Below are positions 8,424 through 16,069 of a stretch of 26,148 nt of DNA, piece by piece (within the stretch, counting starts at the first letter, position 1; each line of letters starts with the position of its first letter). Made by a program: the position numbers and the translations under genes. The stretch comes from Thermosaccharophagus gerlachensis (GTDB taxonomy: Bacteria; Armatimonadota; Fervidibacteria; Fervidibacterales; Thermosaccharophagaceae), in contig JBGOEV010000035.1 in the NCBI GenBank assembly GCA_041538025.1, positions 1-26,148 of the forward strand, read 5' to 3'. The notes under the pieces are model-generated. The model saw only the letters and a program-made list of their open reading frames with translations, was not told where the DNA came from and made no database searches.

Positions 8424-9806
8424 TTATGGGAGCACTTTAAACGGGTTGCATATGTCGCTCTCGTCAAAGACACACTTCACCTTCCGCATGATTGAGAGCT
8501 CTTCGTCGCTAAACATCAACCTCATGAACTTGACCTTCTCTATGCCTATGCCATGTTCGCCAGTTATGCTTCCTCCCATGTCTACACACATGCGCATAAT
8601 CTCCTCGCTCGCTTTAAAAACAGCATCAACCTGTTCTTCTTTCCGCTCGTCAAAGAGCATGCACGGGTGAAGGTTACCATCACCAGCATGGAACATGTTC
8701 GCTATGCGAATGCCATGCCTCTCAGCTATCTCATATATGCGTTCAAGTGCTTCTGGTATTTTCGTTCTTGGGACGACTACATCCTGTGTGCAGTAGCTTG
8801 GTGCCAATCTTCCGAGTGAGCCAAACGCTTTCTTTCGTGCAAACCAAAGAGCCTCGCTTTCAGTTTCATCCGCTGCACAACGAACGTTGCACGCACCGTT
8901 TGAATAGCAAATTGAGCAAACCTTATCAACCTGCCTATCAAGTGCTAAGTCAAAGCCATCAAGCTCAATCACGAGTATGCTCCTTGCCTCTTCTGGCAAG
9001 TCAAGCTTGAAAGCTGATTTAACCGCTTCAAGGGCAATGTGGTCAATCATCTCAAGTGCAGAAGGCAGAATGCTGTTCGCTATTATCTCGCTGACAGATT
9101 TTGCTGCATCACTTGGCGAGCGGAACAACGCAAGCAATGTCCTCTTTGACTGTGGCATCTTCGTCAGCTTAACGAGCACCTTCGTTGCTATGCCGAATGT
9201 GCCCTCGCTACCTACAAACAGACCCATAAGATCGTATCCGGGCTCATCCCTCGTATCGCCACCGAGCCAAAGCACATCACCGTTTGGCATGACCACTTCC
9301 GCTGCAAGAACATGGTTTGATGTGACACCGTATTTGAGTGTGTGAGGACCTGCAGCGTTCTCAGCCACATTGCCACCTATTGTGCAAACGCTTTCACTTG
9401 ATGGGTCGGGTGCGAATGTGTAGCCATACTTTGATGCCATATCGCTCAAATGTTTGTTTATGACACCTGCTTCAACGAGCGCCCTCCTGCCCAACACATC
9501 AAGCTCAAGTATTCTGTTCATCCTGTTTAGGCAGATGACGACGCCACCTTTTGGCGTTAAACAACCACCGCTCAACCCTGTCCCCATGCCACGCGGGACA
9601 AACGGTATGCGGTAGCTGTTAAGTAGCTTAACAACTTCAACGACTTGTTCTGTCCCATCAGGGAAGACAACTGCATCTGGCATTGCTCTCTCAAATGTTA
9701 AGCCATCACTCTCATAAGCCAGCATTTCTTCAGGCAAGTAGCGAACCCACCCTCTTCCAACTATCCCTTCAAGCGCTTCAACGACTTTTGAGATTGCTAT
9801 GCTCAT
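8424..9806 (-). CDS. glcD: FAD-linked oxidase, glycolate/D-lactate dehydrogenase type (GlcD)
   Basis: The 460-residue protein has the PCMH-type FAD-binding domain at residues ~35-215 (PDAVVFPDGTEQVVEVVKLLN, VPRGMGTGLSGG, DPSSESVCTIGGNVAENAAGPHTLKYG) and the FAD-oxidase C-terminal domain at ~220-455 (RKKAFGSLGRLAPSYCTQDVVVPRTKIPE, FHAGDGNLHPCML, TGEHGIGIEKV). Proteins of this type oxidise 2-hydroxyacids such as glycolate or D-lactate and pass electrons to an iron-sulfur partner or to quinone. No GlcE or GlcF gene is adjacent, so the partner must be elsewhere or the enzyme may work alone. The ATG at 9806 is fixed by an in-frame TGA a few codons upstream, yet no Shine-Dalgarno stands at normal distance (a GGGAG lies about 15 bases away). 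It is 62 bp downstream of fabF. The substrate is not certain. Confidence 0.9.
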   Translation of the reverse strand: MSIAISKVVEALEGIVGRGWVRYLPEEMLAYESDGLTFERAMPDAVVFPDGTEQVVEVVKLLNSYRIPFVPRGMGTGLSGGCLTPKGGVVICLNRMNRILELDVLGRRALVEAGVINKHLSDMASKYGYTFAPDPSSESVCTIGGNVAENAAGPHTLKYGVTSNHVLAAEVVMPNGDVLWLGGDTRDEPGYDLMGLFVGSEGTFGIATKVLVKLTKMPQSKRTLLALFRSPSDAAKSVSEIIANSILPSALEMIDHIALEAVKSAFKLDLPEEARSILVIELDGFDLALDRQVDKVCSICYSNGACNVRCAADETESEALWFARKKAFGSLGRLAPSYCTQDVVVPRTKIPEALERIYEIAERHGIRIANMFHAGDGNLHPCMLFDERKEEQVDAVFKASEEIMRMCVDMGGSITGEHGIGIEKVKFMRLMFSDEELSIMRKVKCVFDESDICNPFKVLP

Positions 9807-9868
9807 CTTGGGCGTTCAATCTCCCAATCCAACATGAGGCAGAAGCAGTGAAGCAACACGAAGCGACT

Positions 9869-11125
9869 TCAACCTTCGTAACGCTTCACGACTATCACTG
9901 CGTTTTGACCACCGAAGCCGAACGAATTACACATAGCAACATCAATCCTCATTTTGCGAGCCACATTGGGAACACAGTCAATGTCACACTCTGGGTCTGG
10001 ATACTCGTAGTTTATCGTTGGTGGTGCCACCTGATCCCTTATGGCGAGTATGGTGAAGACAAGCTCAACGGAGCCTGCTGCTCCAAGCAAATGACCAGTC
10101 ATTGACTTCGTTGAGCTTATCGGTAGCCTCTTCGCATATTCACCGAAGACCCTCTTTATAGCTCTTACTTCAGCCCTATCACCCTGTGGTGTTGATGTTG
10201 CGTGTGCGTTTATGTAATCAACTTCGCACGGTGACAGCTCAGCCATCTCAAGAGCCATCTTCATTGCTCTTGCAGGTCCTTCACCATCCTCTGACATGGC
10301 TGTAACATGGTATGCATCTGCGCTAAAGCCTATGCCGACAATCTCGGCATATATTTTTGCGCCCCTTTTGATGGCATGTGAGAGGCTTTCAAGGATGACA
10401 ATACCTGCCCCTTCGGCTATGACGAAGCCATCCCTTTGCGCATCAAATGGTCTGCTTGCCTTCTCTGGTTCATCATTCCTTGTTGATAATGCTTTCATAC
10501 TGCAAAAGCCAGCTACCGCAAGTGGCGATATAGCTGCCTCAGAACCACCTGCAACCATAACATCAGCCATCCCATCCCTTATCGCCTGAACTGCAAGGGC
10601 TATTGAATGCGATGCTGATGCACATGCTGTTGTCGCACACAAGTTTGGTCCTTTTGCCCCAATCAATATTGCTGTATGCCCAGAAGCCATGTTGCAAACT
10701 ATCATTGGAACAAACCTTGGGCTAACACCTTTAGGTCCCCTTTCAAGGAGCATACGATGGTTATACTCCCAAGTCCAAGTCCCACCTATGCCGGAGCCAA
10801 TGTAAACACCTACCCTTTCTGCGTTATGCGAGTTTATCTCAATCCCTGCATCATCAAGTGCCATCTTAGTTGCAGCTACAGCGAATTGAACAAACCTGTC
10901 CGCCTTCCTTACCTCTTTTGGGTCTATGAACGCCTCTGGGTCAAACCCTTTCACCTCGCCGGCTATTCGGCTTGGGTAATCAGATGCATCAAAGTGGGTG
11001 AGCGGACCTATGCCCGATTTTCCTGCGAGGATAGCTTTCCATGACTCTTCAACATTCAACCCCAAAGGAGTGATGCAACCAAGTCCGGTTACAACAACCC
11101 TTTCACCTTCGGTGATCTTTCTCAC
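9869..11125 (-). CDS. fabF: Beta-ketoacyl-ACP synthase II
   Basis: FabF condenses malonyl-ACP with acyl-ACP in the elongation cycle of fatty-acid synthesis. The 418-residue protein has the thiolase fold and the Cys-His-His triad: C168 in TTACASASHSIA, H308 in NAHATSTPQGD and H345 in STKSMTGHLLGAAGS. It starts near VVVTGLGCITPLG and ends with NSFGFGGQNAVIVVKR, both typical. The start is GTG at 11125. A two-codon frame (ATG GGG TGA, 11130-11122) overlaps this GTG, and the AAGGGG Shine-Dalgarno is spaced better for that ATG than for the GTG; see findings. The gene lies 182 bp downstream of acpP, with a long inverted repeat in the gap, and forms the fabG-acpP-fabF group. Confidence 0.95.
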   Translation of the reverse strand: MRKITEGERVVVTGLGCITPLGLNVEESWKAILAGKSGIGPLTHFDASDYPSRIAGEVKGFDPEAFIDPKEVRKADRFVQFAVAATKMALDDAGIEINSHNAERVGVYIGSGIGGTWTWEYNHRMLLERGPKGVSPRFVPMIVCNMASGHTAILIGAKGPNLCATTACASASHSIALAVQAIRDGMADVMVAGGSEAAISPLAVAGFCSMKALSTRNDEPEKASRPFDAQRDGFVIAEGAGIVILESLSHAIKRGAKIYAEIVGIGFSADAYHVTAMSEDGEGPARAMKMALEMAELSPCEVDYINAHATSTPQGDRAEVRAIKRVFGEYAKRLPISSTKSMTGHLLGAAGSVELVFTILAIRDQVAPPTINYEYPDPECDIDCVPNVARKMRIDVAMCNSFGFGGQNAVIVVKRYEG

Positions 11126-11186
11126 CCCATCCGATCACCCCTTGGTTAACGCAAGCGGTTGTGGTTTCTTTGTTATCTCAACAATG

Positions 11187-11271
11187 AGCCCGAGCATGCA
11201 GGAGGAACCACCCCTCTACACCTATCTCCGCTTCCACCCCTTCACTTTCTCGCCTTCTGCAAGCTCGGGCT
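11187..11271. repeat. Long inverted repeat in the acpP-fabF gap
   Basis: The arms are 11187-11205 (AGCCCGAGCATGCAGGAGG) and 11253-11271, whose reverse complement is AGCCCGAGCTTGCAGAAGG. They match at 17 of 19 positions, including nine perfect outer pairs, and enclose a 47-base purine-rich (minus strand) loop. In the minus-strand transcript this would form a strong hairpin between acpP and the fabF start. It has no U-run on its 3' side, so a classical terminator is not supported. It could stabilise the acpP message, act as a processing site or be a small dispersed palindromic element. Confidence 0.7.
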
Positions 11272-11307
11272 GTTTAGGTTACACCTTTTATGCCTACCCA
11301 TCTTGTG

Positions 11308-11559
11308 CTACACACCACTAAGCCTTCTCTCCAAGTATTCAACTGCGTCGCCGACAGTCCTTATCTTTTCAGCATCTTCCTCTGGTATCTCAATACCGAA
11401 GCGCTCTTCAAACTGCATTATTAACTCAACGACATCCAACGAATCTGCATGGAGGTCCTCCACGAATGTAGCATCGGGTGTAACCTCATCAGGCGAGACA
11501 CGAAGTTGGTTTACGACTATCTCTCTCACCTTGTCAAACAGTTCATCCTTGGACGGCAA
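11308..11559 (-). CDS. acpP: Acyl carrier protein
   Basis: ACP carries the growing acyl chain on a 4'-phosphopantetheine arm. The attachment serine is S40 in EDLHADSLDVVEL (most ACPs have G where this has H, before ADSL). Helix I (ELFDKVREIVVNQLRVSPDEV), the TFVEDL loop, helix II and the EIPEEDAEKIRTVGDAVEYLE helix III all match the family. I chose TTG 11559, which gives 83 residues: a near-perfect Shine-Dalgarno GGAGGTGAGG lies at the right distance and the length matches the family. The upstream ATG codons (11580, 11589, 11631) would put that Shine-Dalgarno inside the gene and add up to 24 unconserved residues. It lies between fabG (123 bp upstream) and fabF. Confidence 0.93.
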   Translation of the reverse strand: MPSKDELFDKVREIVVNQLRVSPDEVTPDATFVEDLHADSLDVVELIMQFEERFGIEIPEEDAEKIRTVGDAVEYLERRLSGV

Positions 11560-11632
11560 TCCCCTCACCTCCACACGCATTATGTGCATCTGGTTTTGCA
11601 AGTTGGTGTTTTCATTCAGGTAGCTATGCAAA

Positions 11633-11660
11633 AGTGTGACACAAAAGGTTGCACTGTCAA
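11633..11660 (-). promoter_or_regulatory. Candidate internal promoter before acpP with GTGT/ACAC dyad
   Basis: In the fabG-acpP gap the minus strand has a perfect -35 hexamer TTGACA (11660-11655), followed after 16 bases by CACACT, a weak -10. The -10 overlaps a small dyad GTGT-n-ACAC (11634-11642). A promoter here would let acpP and fabF be expressed apart from fabG, and the dyad could be a repressor site. The weak -10 keeps confidence low. Confidence 0.3.
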
Positions 11661-11682
11661 GCCCTGAAGGTTGTTCAATAAC

Positions 11683-12441
11683 TCAAATTGTTAAACCACC
11701 GTCTACGACAATCACTTGACCGGTGATAAATGATGCTGCCTCTGAAGCTAAGAAGGCAACAACATTTGCAACCTCTTCTGGTTCGCCGAACCTGCCGAGT
11801 GTGGTTTGCGACAAAACTTTCGCTTTCACTTCTTCCTGTAGCGCCTCCGTCATCTCAGTTCTGATAAAGCCCGGTGCAACTGCATTAACTGTTATCCCCC
11901 TTGAACCGAGCTCCTTGGCGAGCGTCTTCGTCAAGCCTACAAGACCTGCCTTCGCTGCAGCGTAGTTTGCTTGCCCAACATTACCACTTAATGCGACAAC
12001 CGAAGTTATGTTTATTATTCTCCCCCAACGGTTCTTCAACATGTGCTTTGAAGCAGCTCTTGAGCAATAGAATGCGCCCGTAAGATTGACACGAAGCACT
12101 TCTTCCCATCTCTCATCGCTCATGCGTAGGAGTAATGCGTCTTTCGCTATCCCGGCGTTGTTGACGAGTATATCCAAGCGCCCAAATCGCCTTGCGGTTT
12201 CATCGATCGCCATTTCTATTTCCTCCCTCTTTGAGACATCGGCTTTAAAACTAATGCAATCCCTCCCGAGCCTTGTAACTGCTTCAACGACTGCTACTGC
12301 AGCCTCATCATTTTGGCGGTATGTGAAAGCTACATTAGCGCCCTGCTCGGCGAGCCTTATGACGATAGCCTTCCCGATGCCCCTACTGCCACCAGTCACA
12401 AATGCTACCCTTCCATGCAACGATAGGTTGAGAGAGTGCAC
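11683..12441 (-). CDS. fabG: 3-oxoacyl-ACP reductase
   Basis: FabG is a short-chain dehydrogenase that uses NADPH to reduce 3-oxoacyl-ACP in fatty-acid elongation. The protein has the Rossmann motif FVTGGSRGIGKA, the NNAG motif (LDILVNNAGIAKD), the catalytic serine in NITSVVALSG (S147), the YxxxK pair in QANYAAAKAG (Y160, K164), and the C-terminal PGFIRTEMT and SFITGQVIVVDGGLTI. GTG 12441 gives 252 residues and places the glycine motif near residue 16, as in typical FabG; an AAAGGGGG stands about ten bases upstream. GTG 12483 has a better placed AGAGGGG and would give 266 residues, so it remains a serious alternative. The frame stays open to 12555, which is unlikely to be the start. It leads the fabG-acpP-fabF group and is divergent from the M28 gene. 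Confidence 0.94.
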   Translation of the reverse strand: MHSLNLSLHGRVAFVTGGSRGIGKAIVIRLAEQGANVAFTYRQNDEAAVAVVEAVTRLGRDCISFKADVSKREEIEMAIDETARRFGRLDILVNNAGIAKDALLLRMSDERWEEVLRVNLTGAFYCSRAASKHMLKNRWGRIINITSVVALSGNVGQANYAAAKAGLVGLTKTLAKELGSRGITVNAVAPGFIRTEMTEALQEEVKAKVLSQTTLGRFGEPEEVANVVAFLASEAASFITGQVIVVDGGLTI

Positions 12442-12490
12442 AGCTACACAACCCCCTTTGGATTGCGCTTTTAACTCGTTCACATGAAAG

Positions 12491-12543
12491 CCCCTCTTGA
12501 GCAATATTATTGCATGGATTGTGATTTCAGTTCTGCAGAGGGG
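12491..12543. promoter_or_regulatory. Divergent fabG / M28 control region with nested dyads
   Basis: The two divergent genes share this short gap. CCCCTCT at 12491-12497 (read on minus as AGAGGGG) and AGAGGGG at 12537-12543 are mirror-image Shine-Dalgarno-like sites for fabG and the M28 gene. Between them is a perfect 13-base palindrome GCAATATTATTGC (12501-12513), a possible operator or part of a -10 region on minus. No convincing -35/-10 pair was found on either strand, so promoter positions are not assigned. Confidence 0.35.
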
Positions 12544-12553
12544 TTGCTTAAAC

Positions 12554-13597
12554 ATGCGGATGGCAAATGAACCTCATCAAACTGCTTCACTCAACGCTTT
12601 TCGCAAAGATAAAGCTAAGCGTAGGAATGCTTCTCGAAAACTTCGTATGCATTTTTGTGTGCCACTTGTAACAGCTTTGCTGTTGCTTGTTTCGTTCATT
12701 GCTTTGAAAGGGTGCTCCGATAGCGTTTACATCAGCTTCGGAAACCATTCTAACATTGCTCACATCATTCGCTCATTTGATGAAGTAGAAGCGTTCAAGT
12801 TGCTTGAAGAGCAAGTTGCGATGGGTGCGAGAGTCCCAAACACCGATGCGCATAAGAAATGCATGCTGTGGCTTGAGAAGCAGATGAAGAAATACACCGA
12901 CCAAGTGCACATACAACACTTTGAGGTTTCATGGCGCAACGAAACATACAAACTTGCAAACATCATAGCCCTCTTTGCCGGTTTGTCTGGCGACACATTG
13001 CTCATCGGCACTCATTGGGATTGTCATCCAACTGCAGATAAAGACAAGGACTTGACAAAGCGAACGGAACCAGTGCCGGGGGCAAACGATGGTGCTTCTG
13101 GGACGGCAGTCTTGCTTGAGCTTGCGAAGGTGCTCAAAACATATACACCTCCAATCACGGTCATGCTCGCATTGTTTGATGGTGAGGATTTCGGTGAGTA
13201 TACCTATGGGAGCAAACACTTCGTATCAAGCCCAACACCATACATGCCTGATGCGGTGATCATCATTGACATGGTTGGCGATGCTGACCTTCGCATCTCA
13301 AACGAGCTTAACTCAATTGAGCATTCAAGAAAGCTTTGGGAAACGCTAATGGAAAGCGTTAGAGCACTTTCATATGGAAAGTATTTCGGCGGTAGCAATG
13401 TCCGCATCTCTGATGATCATATCCCTTTCATCAAAGCTGGGAAGGAGGCGATATTGCTGATTGACTTTGATTATCCGTATTGGCACACAACGGACGACAC
13501 CCCAGATAAGTGCTCTCAAGCGAGCTTAGGCATTATTGGGCGCTTGCTCATACGCTTCATATTCGTGGATGCAAAGAAGTTCTTTGGGTCAAACTGA
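12554..13597 (+). CDS. M28-family metallopeptidase, glutaminyl-peptide cyclotransferase-like
   Basis: The 347-residue protein has a basic N-terminal ~30 residues, a hydrophobic segment (CVPLVTALLLLVSFIAL, about residues 35-52) followed by KGC, and an M28-type alpha/beta catalytic domain. That segment is a signal anchor or an imperfect lipobox. Zinc and catalytic motifs are THWDCHP, PGANDGASGTAVLLELA (D179), FDGEDFGEYTYGSKHF (E211, D212), IIDMVGDADL, SDDHIPFIKAG and YWHTTDDTPDKCS (H311). The GAND...DDHIPF...YWHTTDD series is the pattern of glutaminyl cyclases, which convert N-terminal glutamine to pyroglutamate, more than of M28 aminopeptidases, but the two are hard to separate without alignment. 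ATG 12554 has AGAGGGG ten bases upstream. It is followed by cheW-like gene after 25 bp. Confidence 0.85.
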   Translation: MRMANEPHQTASLNAFRKDKAKRRNASRKLRMHFCVPLVTALLLLVSFIALKGCSDSVYISFGNHSNIAHIIRSFDEVEAFKLLEEQVAMGARVPNTDAHKKCMLWLEKQMKKYTDQVHIQHFEVSWRNETYKLANIIALFAGLSGDTLLIGTHWDCHPTADKDKDLTKRTEPVPGANDGASGTAVLLELAKVLKTYTPPITVMLALFDGEDFGEYTYGSKHFVSSPTPYMPDAVIIIDMVGDADLRISNELNSIEHSRKLWETLMESVRALSYGKYFGGSNVRISDDHIPFIKAGKEAILLIDFDYPYWHTTDDTPDKCSQASLGIIGRLLIRFIFVDAKKFFGSN

Positions 13598-13622
13598 GCT
13601 TTCGTTTCGGTGGTGCCCAAAA

Positions 13623-14093
13623 GTGGAATTAACAAACAGAACCGTGAACAGGGTTTCACCACTGAGACATCTTTTTGTCTTCAAGCTATGCGATGAGGAG
13701 TTTGCTGTGGAGCTTTCTTGTGTTAGGGAAGTGCATCCATATGCTGAACCATTCCCAATACCATGCCCACCACCATACATTTCAGGTGTGATGAATTTAC
13801 GGGGCAGGGCTGTGCCAGTAGTTGATCTTAAAGCCCTACTTGGGGTGAGATGCAGTTGCGAGCCATATCGCATCGTTGTGGTTGAAGTTGAAGGGTGTGA
13901 ATTCATTTTTGCTATTGACTCGCAAGGCGAAGATATGTTAGTTCCACAAGACGCTATACAACAGCCACCACCGAGCTTGCCAGAACAATATCGCCAACTC
14001 GTTATAGGCATCATATCGCTCTGCGGAAGGACAATCACGCTACTTGACTTACATCCATCACACTTGTGGGGAGATAAGAGCACAGCAGGTTGA
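13623..14093 (+). CDS. CheW-domain protein (orphan chemotaxis coupling protein)
   Basis: Residues ~14-150 form a CheW domain: LFVFKLCDEEFAVELSCVREV, PCPPPYISGVMNLRGRAVPVVDLKALLG (the most conserved CheW segment), RIVVVEVEGCEFIFAIDS and IISLCGRTITLLDLHPSHL. CheW couples chemoreceptors to the CheA kinase; some single-domain proteins of this type serve other signalling arrays. No cheA, receptor or response regulator gene lies nearby. The open frame reaches back to an ATG at 13536 inside the M28 gene, but GTG 13623 (GGTGG seven bases upstream) gives a normal 156-residue CheW and avoids that overlap; GTG 13644 is also possible. It ends 18 bp before the convergent 3' end of larC. Confidence 0.82.
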   Translation: MELTNRTVNRVSPLRHLFVFKLCDEEFAVELSCVREVHPYAEPFPIPCPPPYISGVMNLRGRAVPVVDLKALLGVRCSCEPYRIVVVEVEGCEFIFAIDSQGEDMLVPQDAIQQPPPSLPEQYRQLVIGIISLCGRTITLLDLHPSHLWGDKSTAG

Positions 14094-14111
14094 ATTCTCT
14101 CAGCCTGTCGC

Positions 14112-15320
14112 TTAAGCTTTTTGGCTTCTGCTAAGTTTCTTTCTCGCCTCTTCCGTTGCCACTTCAACGACAAGCTTTAGTGGGATGTTTTTTCTCCTCG
14201 CTACCTCTTTGCAATCTTCATACTCTGGTGAAATGTTGACGATGTGTTCGCCTCGCCTTGCCACCTTCACCCTCACATCGCCAAAGGGTGTGCTTATGGT
14301 TAATGTCTCTCTTGGCAAGCTTACACGCTCAACTGGTATGATGCGCACACCAAGCGTTGTCGTTTCTGAGAAAATGCAATCAAGCAGACTTCGTATCTTT
14401 TCTCCGTTGCAAAGCACATTCAGTTGAGCTGCCGGGCGAGTTTTCTTCATTTGCACAGGTATGATGTATGCATCAAGTGCACCAAGCTCAAACAGCTTTT
14501 CAACGACATGCCCAAACCACTCCGCTGGCATGTCATCAATGTTCGTCTCAAGCATGAAAAGCTGTTCATAAACCTCATCGGCAGGAACTGTATAGCTTGC
14601 CAACTCACCAATGACAACGCGAAGCAAGTTAGGAATAGGCAAGCGTGTATGTCCTGCGCCATACCCTATGTTAGTTGGCGATAGCGGTGGGAATGTCCCA
14701 AAGGCTTTACATGTGGCTTTGAGTATGGCAGCACCAGTTGGTGTAACAAGTTCAGCGTCTATGTCCACATGACGCCATTGGGCGCCTTTGAGCAACTCAA
14801 GCGTTGCAGGTGCTGGCACAGGTAACAGCCCATGAGCAGACTTTGCCCATCCACTGCTGTATGGCAGTTTTGATGCGAAGGCTTGCTCAATACCAAGCAT
14901 ATGCATCGCAAGCATCGTTCCAACTATATCAATGACCGCATCAATTGCGCCGACCTCGTGCAAGTGGACTTCATCAACGCGGACACCGTGCACATTAGCC
15001 TCAGCGATAGCCAAATACTCAAATGCCTTTATAGCATTCCTTTTGACGGCTTCGCTCAGCTTTGATGACTCAATCAGCTCAATTATTTCCCTTGGCTTCC
15101 TTCCGTGAGGTTCATGTGTGCTATCTATGTTCACCTTGACTTTTGTTGCTGTTATGCCACCTTCGTTAACGCTTTCAACAGCTATCTCAAATTCTGGCAA
15201 CCTCAGTCCTTTCAAAGCCCTCACTATCTCATCAACATCTGCACCGCTGTCTATGAATGCGCCAAGCGCCATATCACCGCTTATCCCAGAGATGCAATCA
15301 AAGTAAACAATTCGCACCAT
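14112..15320 (-). CDS. larC: Nickel pincer cofactor biosynthesis protein LarC
   Basis: LarC is the CTP-dependent nickel insertase that completes the nickel-pincer nucleotide cofactor of lactate racemase and related LarA-family epimerases. The 402-residue protein begins IVYFDCISGISGDMALGAFID and has VDEVHLHEVGAIDAVIDIVG, SAHGLLPVPAPATLELLKG, VTPTGAAILKA, MLETNIDDMPAEWFGHVVEKLFELGALDAYIIPVQMKKTRPA and TTTLGVRIIPVERVSLPRE. It is the full-length form encoded in one frame; in Lactiplantibacillus plantarum the equivalent is made by a programmed frameshift between larC1 and larC2. ATG 15320 has a GAGAGGTGAT Shine-Dalgarno at good distance. LarB, LarE and LarA are not in the window. It is divergent from rubrerythrin and convergent with the CheW gene. 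Confidence 0.94.
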   Translation of the reverse strand: MVRIVYFDCISGISGDMALGAFIDSGADVDEIVRALKGLRLPEFEIAVESVNEGGITATKVKVNIDSTHEPHGRKPREIIELIESSKLSEAVKRNAIKAFEYLAIAEANVHGVRVDEVHLHEVGAIDAVIDIVGTMLAMHMLGIEQAFASKLPYSSGWAKSAHGLLPVPAPATLELLKGAQWRHVDIDAELVTPTGAAILKATCKAFGTFPPLSPTNIGYGAGHTRLPIPNLLRVVIGELASYTVPADEVYEQLFMLETNIDDMPAEWFGHVVEKLFELGALDAYIIPVQMKKTRPAAQLNVLCNGEKIRSLLDCIFSETTTLGVRIIPVERVSLPRETLTISTPFGDVRVKVARRGEHIVNISPEYEDCKEVARRKNIPLKLVVEVATEEARKKLSRSQKA

Positions 15321-15433
15321 AGATCACCTCTCAAATGAGTTTAGCGTGCTCATCATACTGCGCTACACTTGAAAACAACTATTACGAAGGCATTGACACA
15401 CTTTGCCAAACACCGCAAGGAGGGTGATGGGGT

Positions 15434-16018
15434 ATGAAAAGGACGATTGAAAACCTGGTGAAGGCGTTTATTGGCGAAAGCCAAGCAAGGAACAGGTATA
15501 CTTTCTACTCCAAGGTTGCCAGACAGGAAGGGTTTGAGCAGATCGCCGAGATCTTTCTCATCACAGCTGAGAACGAGAAAGAGCATGCAAGTTGGTTGTT
15601 CAGGCTGATCAACGAGTTGAAGAAGCAAACCGACGAAGACCTCAGCGAAATTAAAGTTGAAGTGACAGCGCCGACGGTGCTCGGGACAACAGCCGAGAAT
15701 CTGAGGGCAGCCATAGCTGGTGAGAACTATGAGCATACAAAAATGTATCCAGAGTTTGCTTCTGTTGCTGAGGAGGAAGGGCTTCGTGAAATCGCAGAAA
15801 GGCTAAGAGCAATCGCGGTGGCAGAAAAGCATCACGAAGAAAGATACAGGAAGCTCTTAGCAGAGGTTGAGGCGGGAACAGTATTCAAAAAGGAGAAAGA
15901 GGTATGGTGGGTTTGCCGTGAATGTGGTTACGTTCACTTTGGCAATGAGCCGCCTGAAATATGCCCATCATGCAGCCATCCAAGGAGCTTTTATCAGGTC
16001 ATGTGCGAGGAGTATTGA
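15434..16018 (+). CDS. Rubrerythrin
   Basis: Rubrerythrin is a diiron peroxidase that removes hydrogen peroxide, drawing electrons through its rubredoxin domain. The 194-residue protein has the ferritin-like four-helix domain at ~1-145 with diiron ligands in IGESQARNRY, ENEKEHA, AGENYEHTKMYPEF, EEEGLREIAE and AEKHHEERY, and a C-terminal rubredoxin-like site with two CxxC pairs (VCRECGYVHFGNEPPEICPSCSHP). The ATG has a strong AAGGAGGG Shine-Dalgarno. The gene is divergent from larC across a 113-bp gap with no convincing promoter found by eye, though TTGAAA and TTGACA hexamers occur there. Its 3' side faces the GH51 gene across a gap with a large inverted repeat. Confidence 0.96.
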   Translation: MKRTIENLVKAFIGESQARNRYTFYSKVARQEGFEQIAEIFLITAENEKEHASWLFRLINELKKQTDEDLSEIKVEVTAPTVLGTTAENLRAAIAGENYEHTKMYPEFASVAEEEGLREIAERLRAIAVAEKHHEERYRKLLAEVEAGTVFKKEKEVWWVCRECGYVHFGNEPPEICPSCSHPRSFYQVMCEEY

Positions 16019-16069
16019 GGCTTGATGAGATGTAGCATTTGCAGTTTTTGTGGTAAGGATTAGCACAAG

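Noticed and set aside
14094..14111. Terminator in the cheW-larC convergent gap
   Set aside because: A GCTTAAGC palindrome next to TTTTT lies just inside larC, but the palindrome has no room for a loop and the wider AGCC/GGCT stem is too short to call.
15369..15397. Promoter for rubrerythrin from TTGAAA or TTGACA hexamers
   Set aside because: Neither hexamer has an acceptable -10 at 16-18 base spacing.
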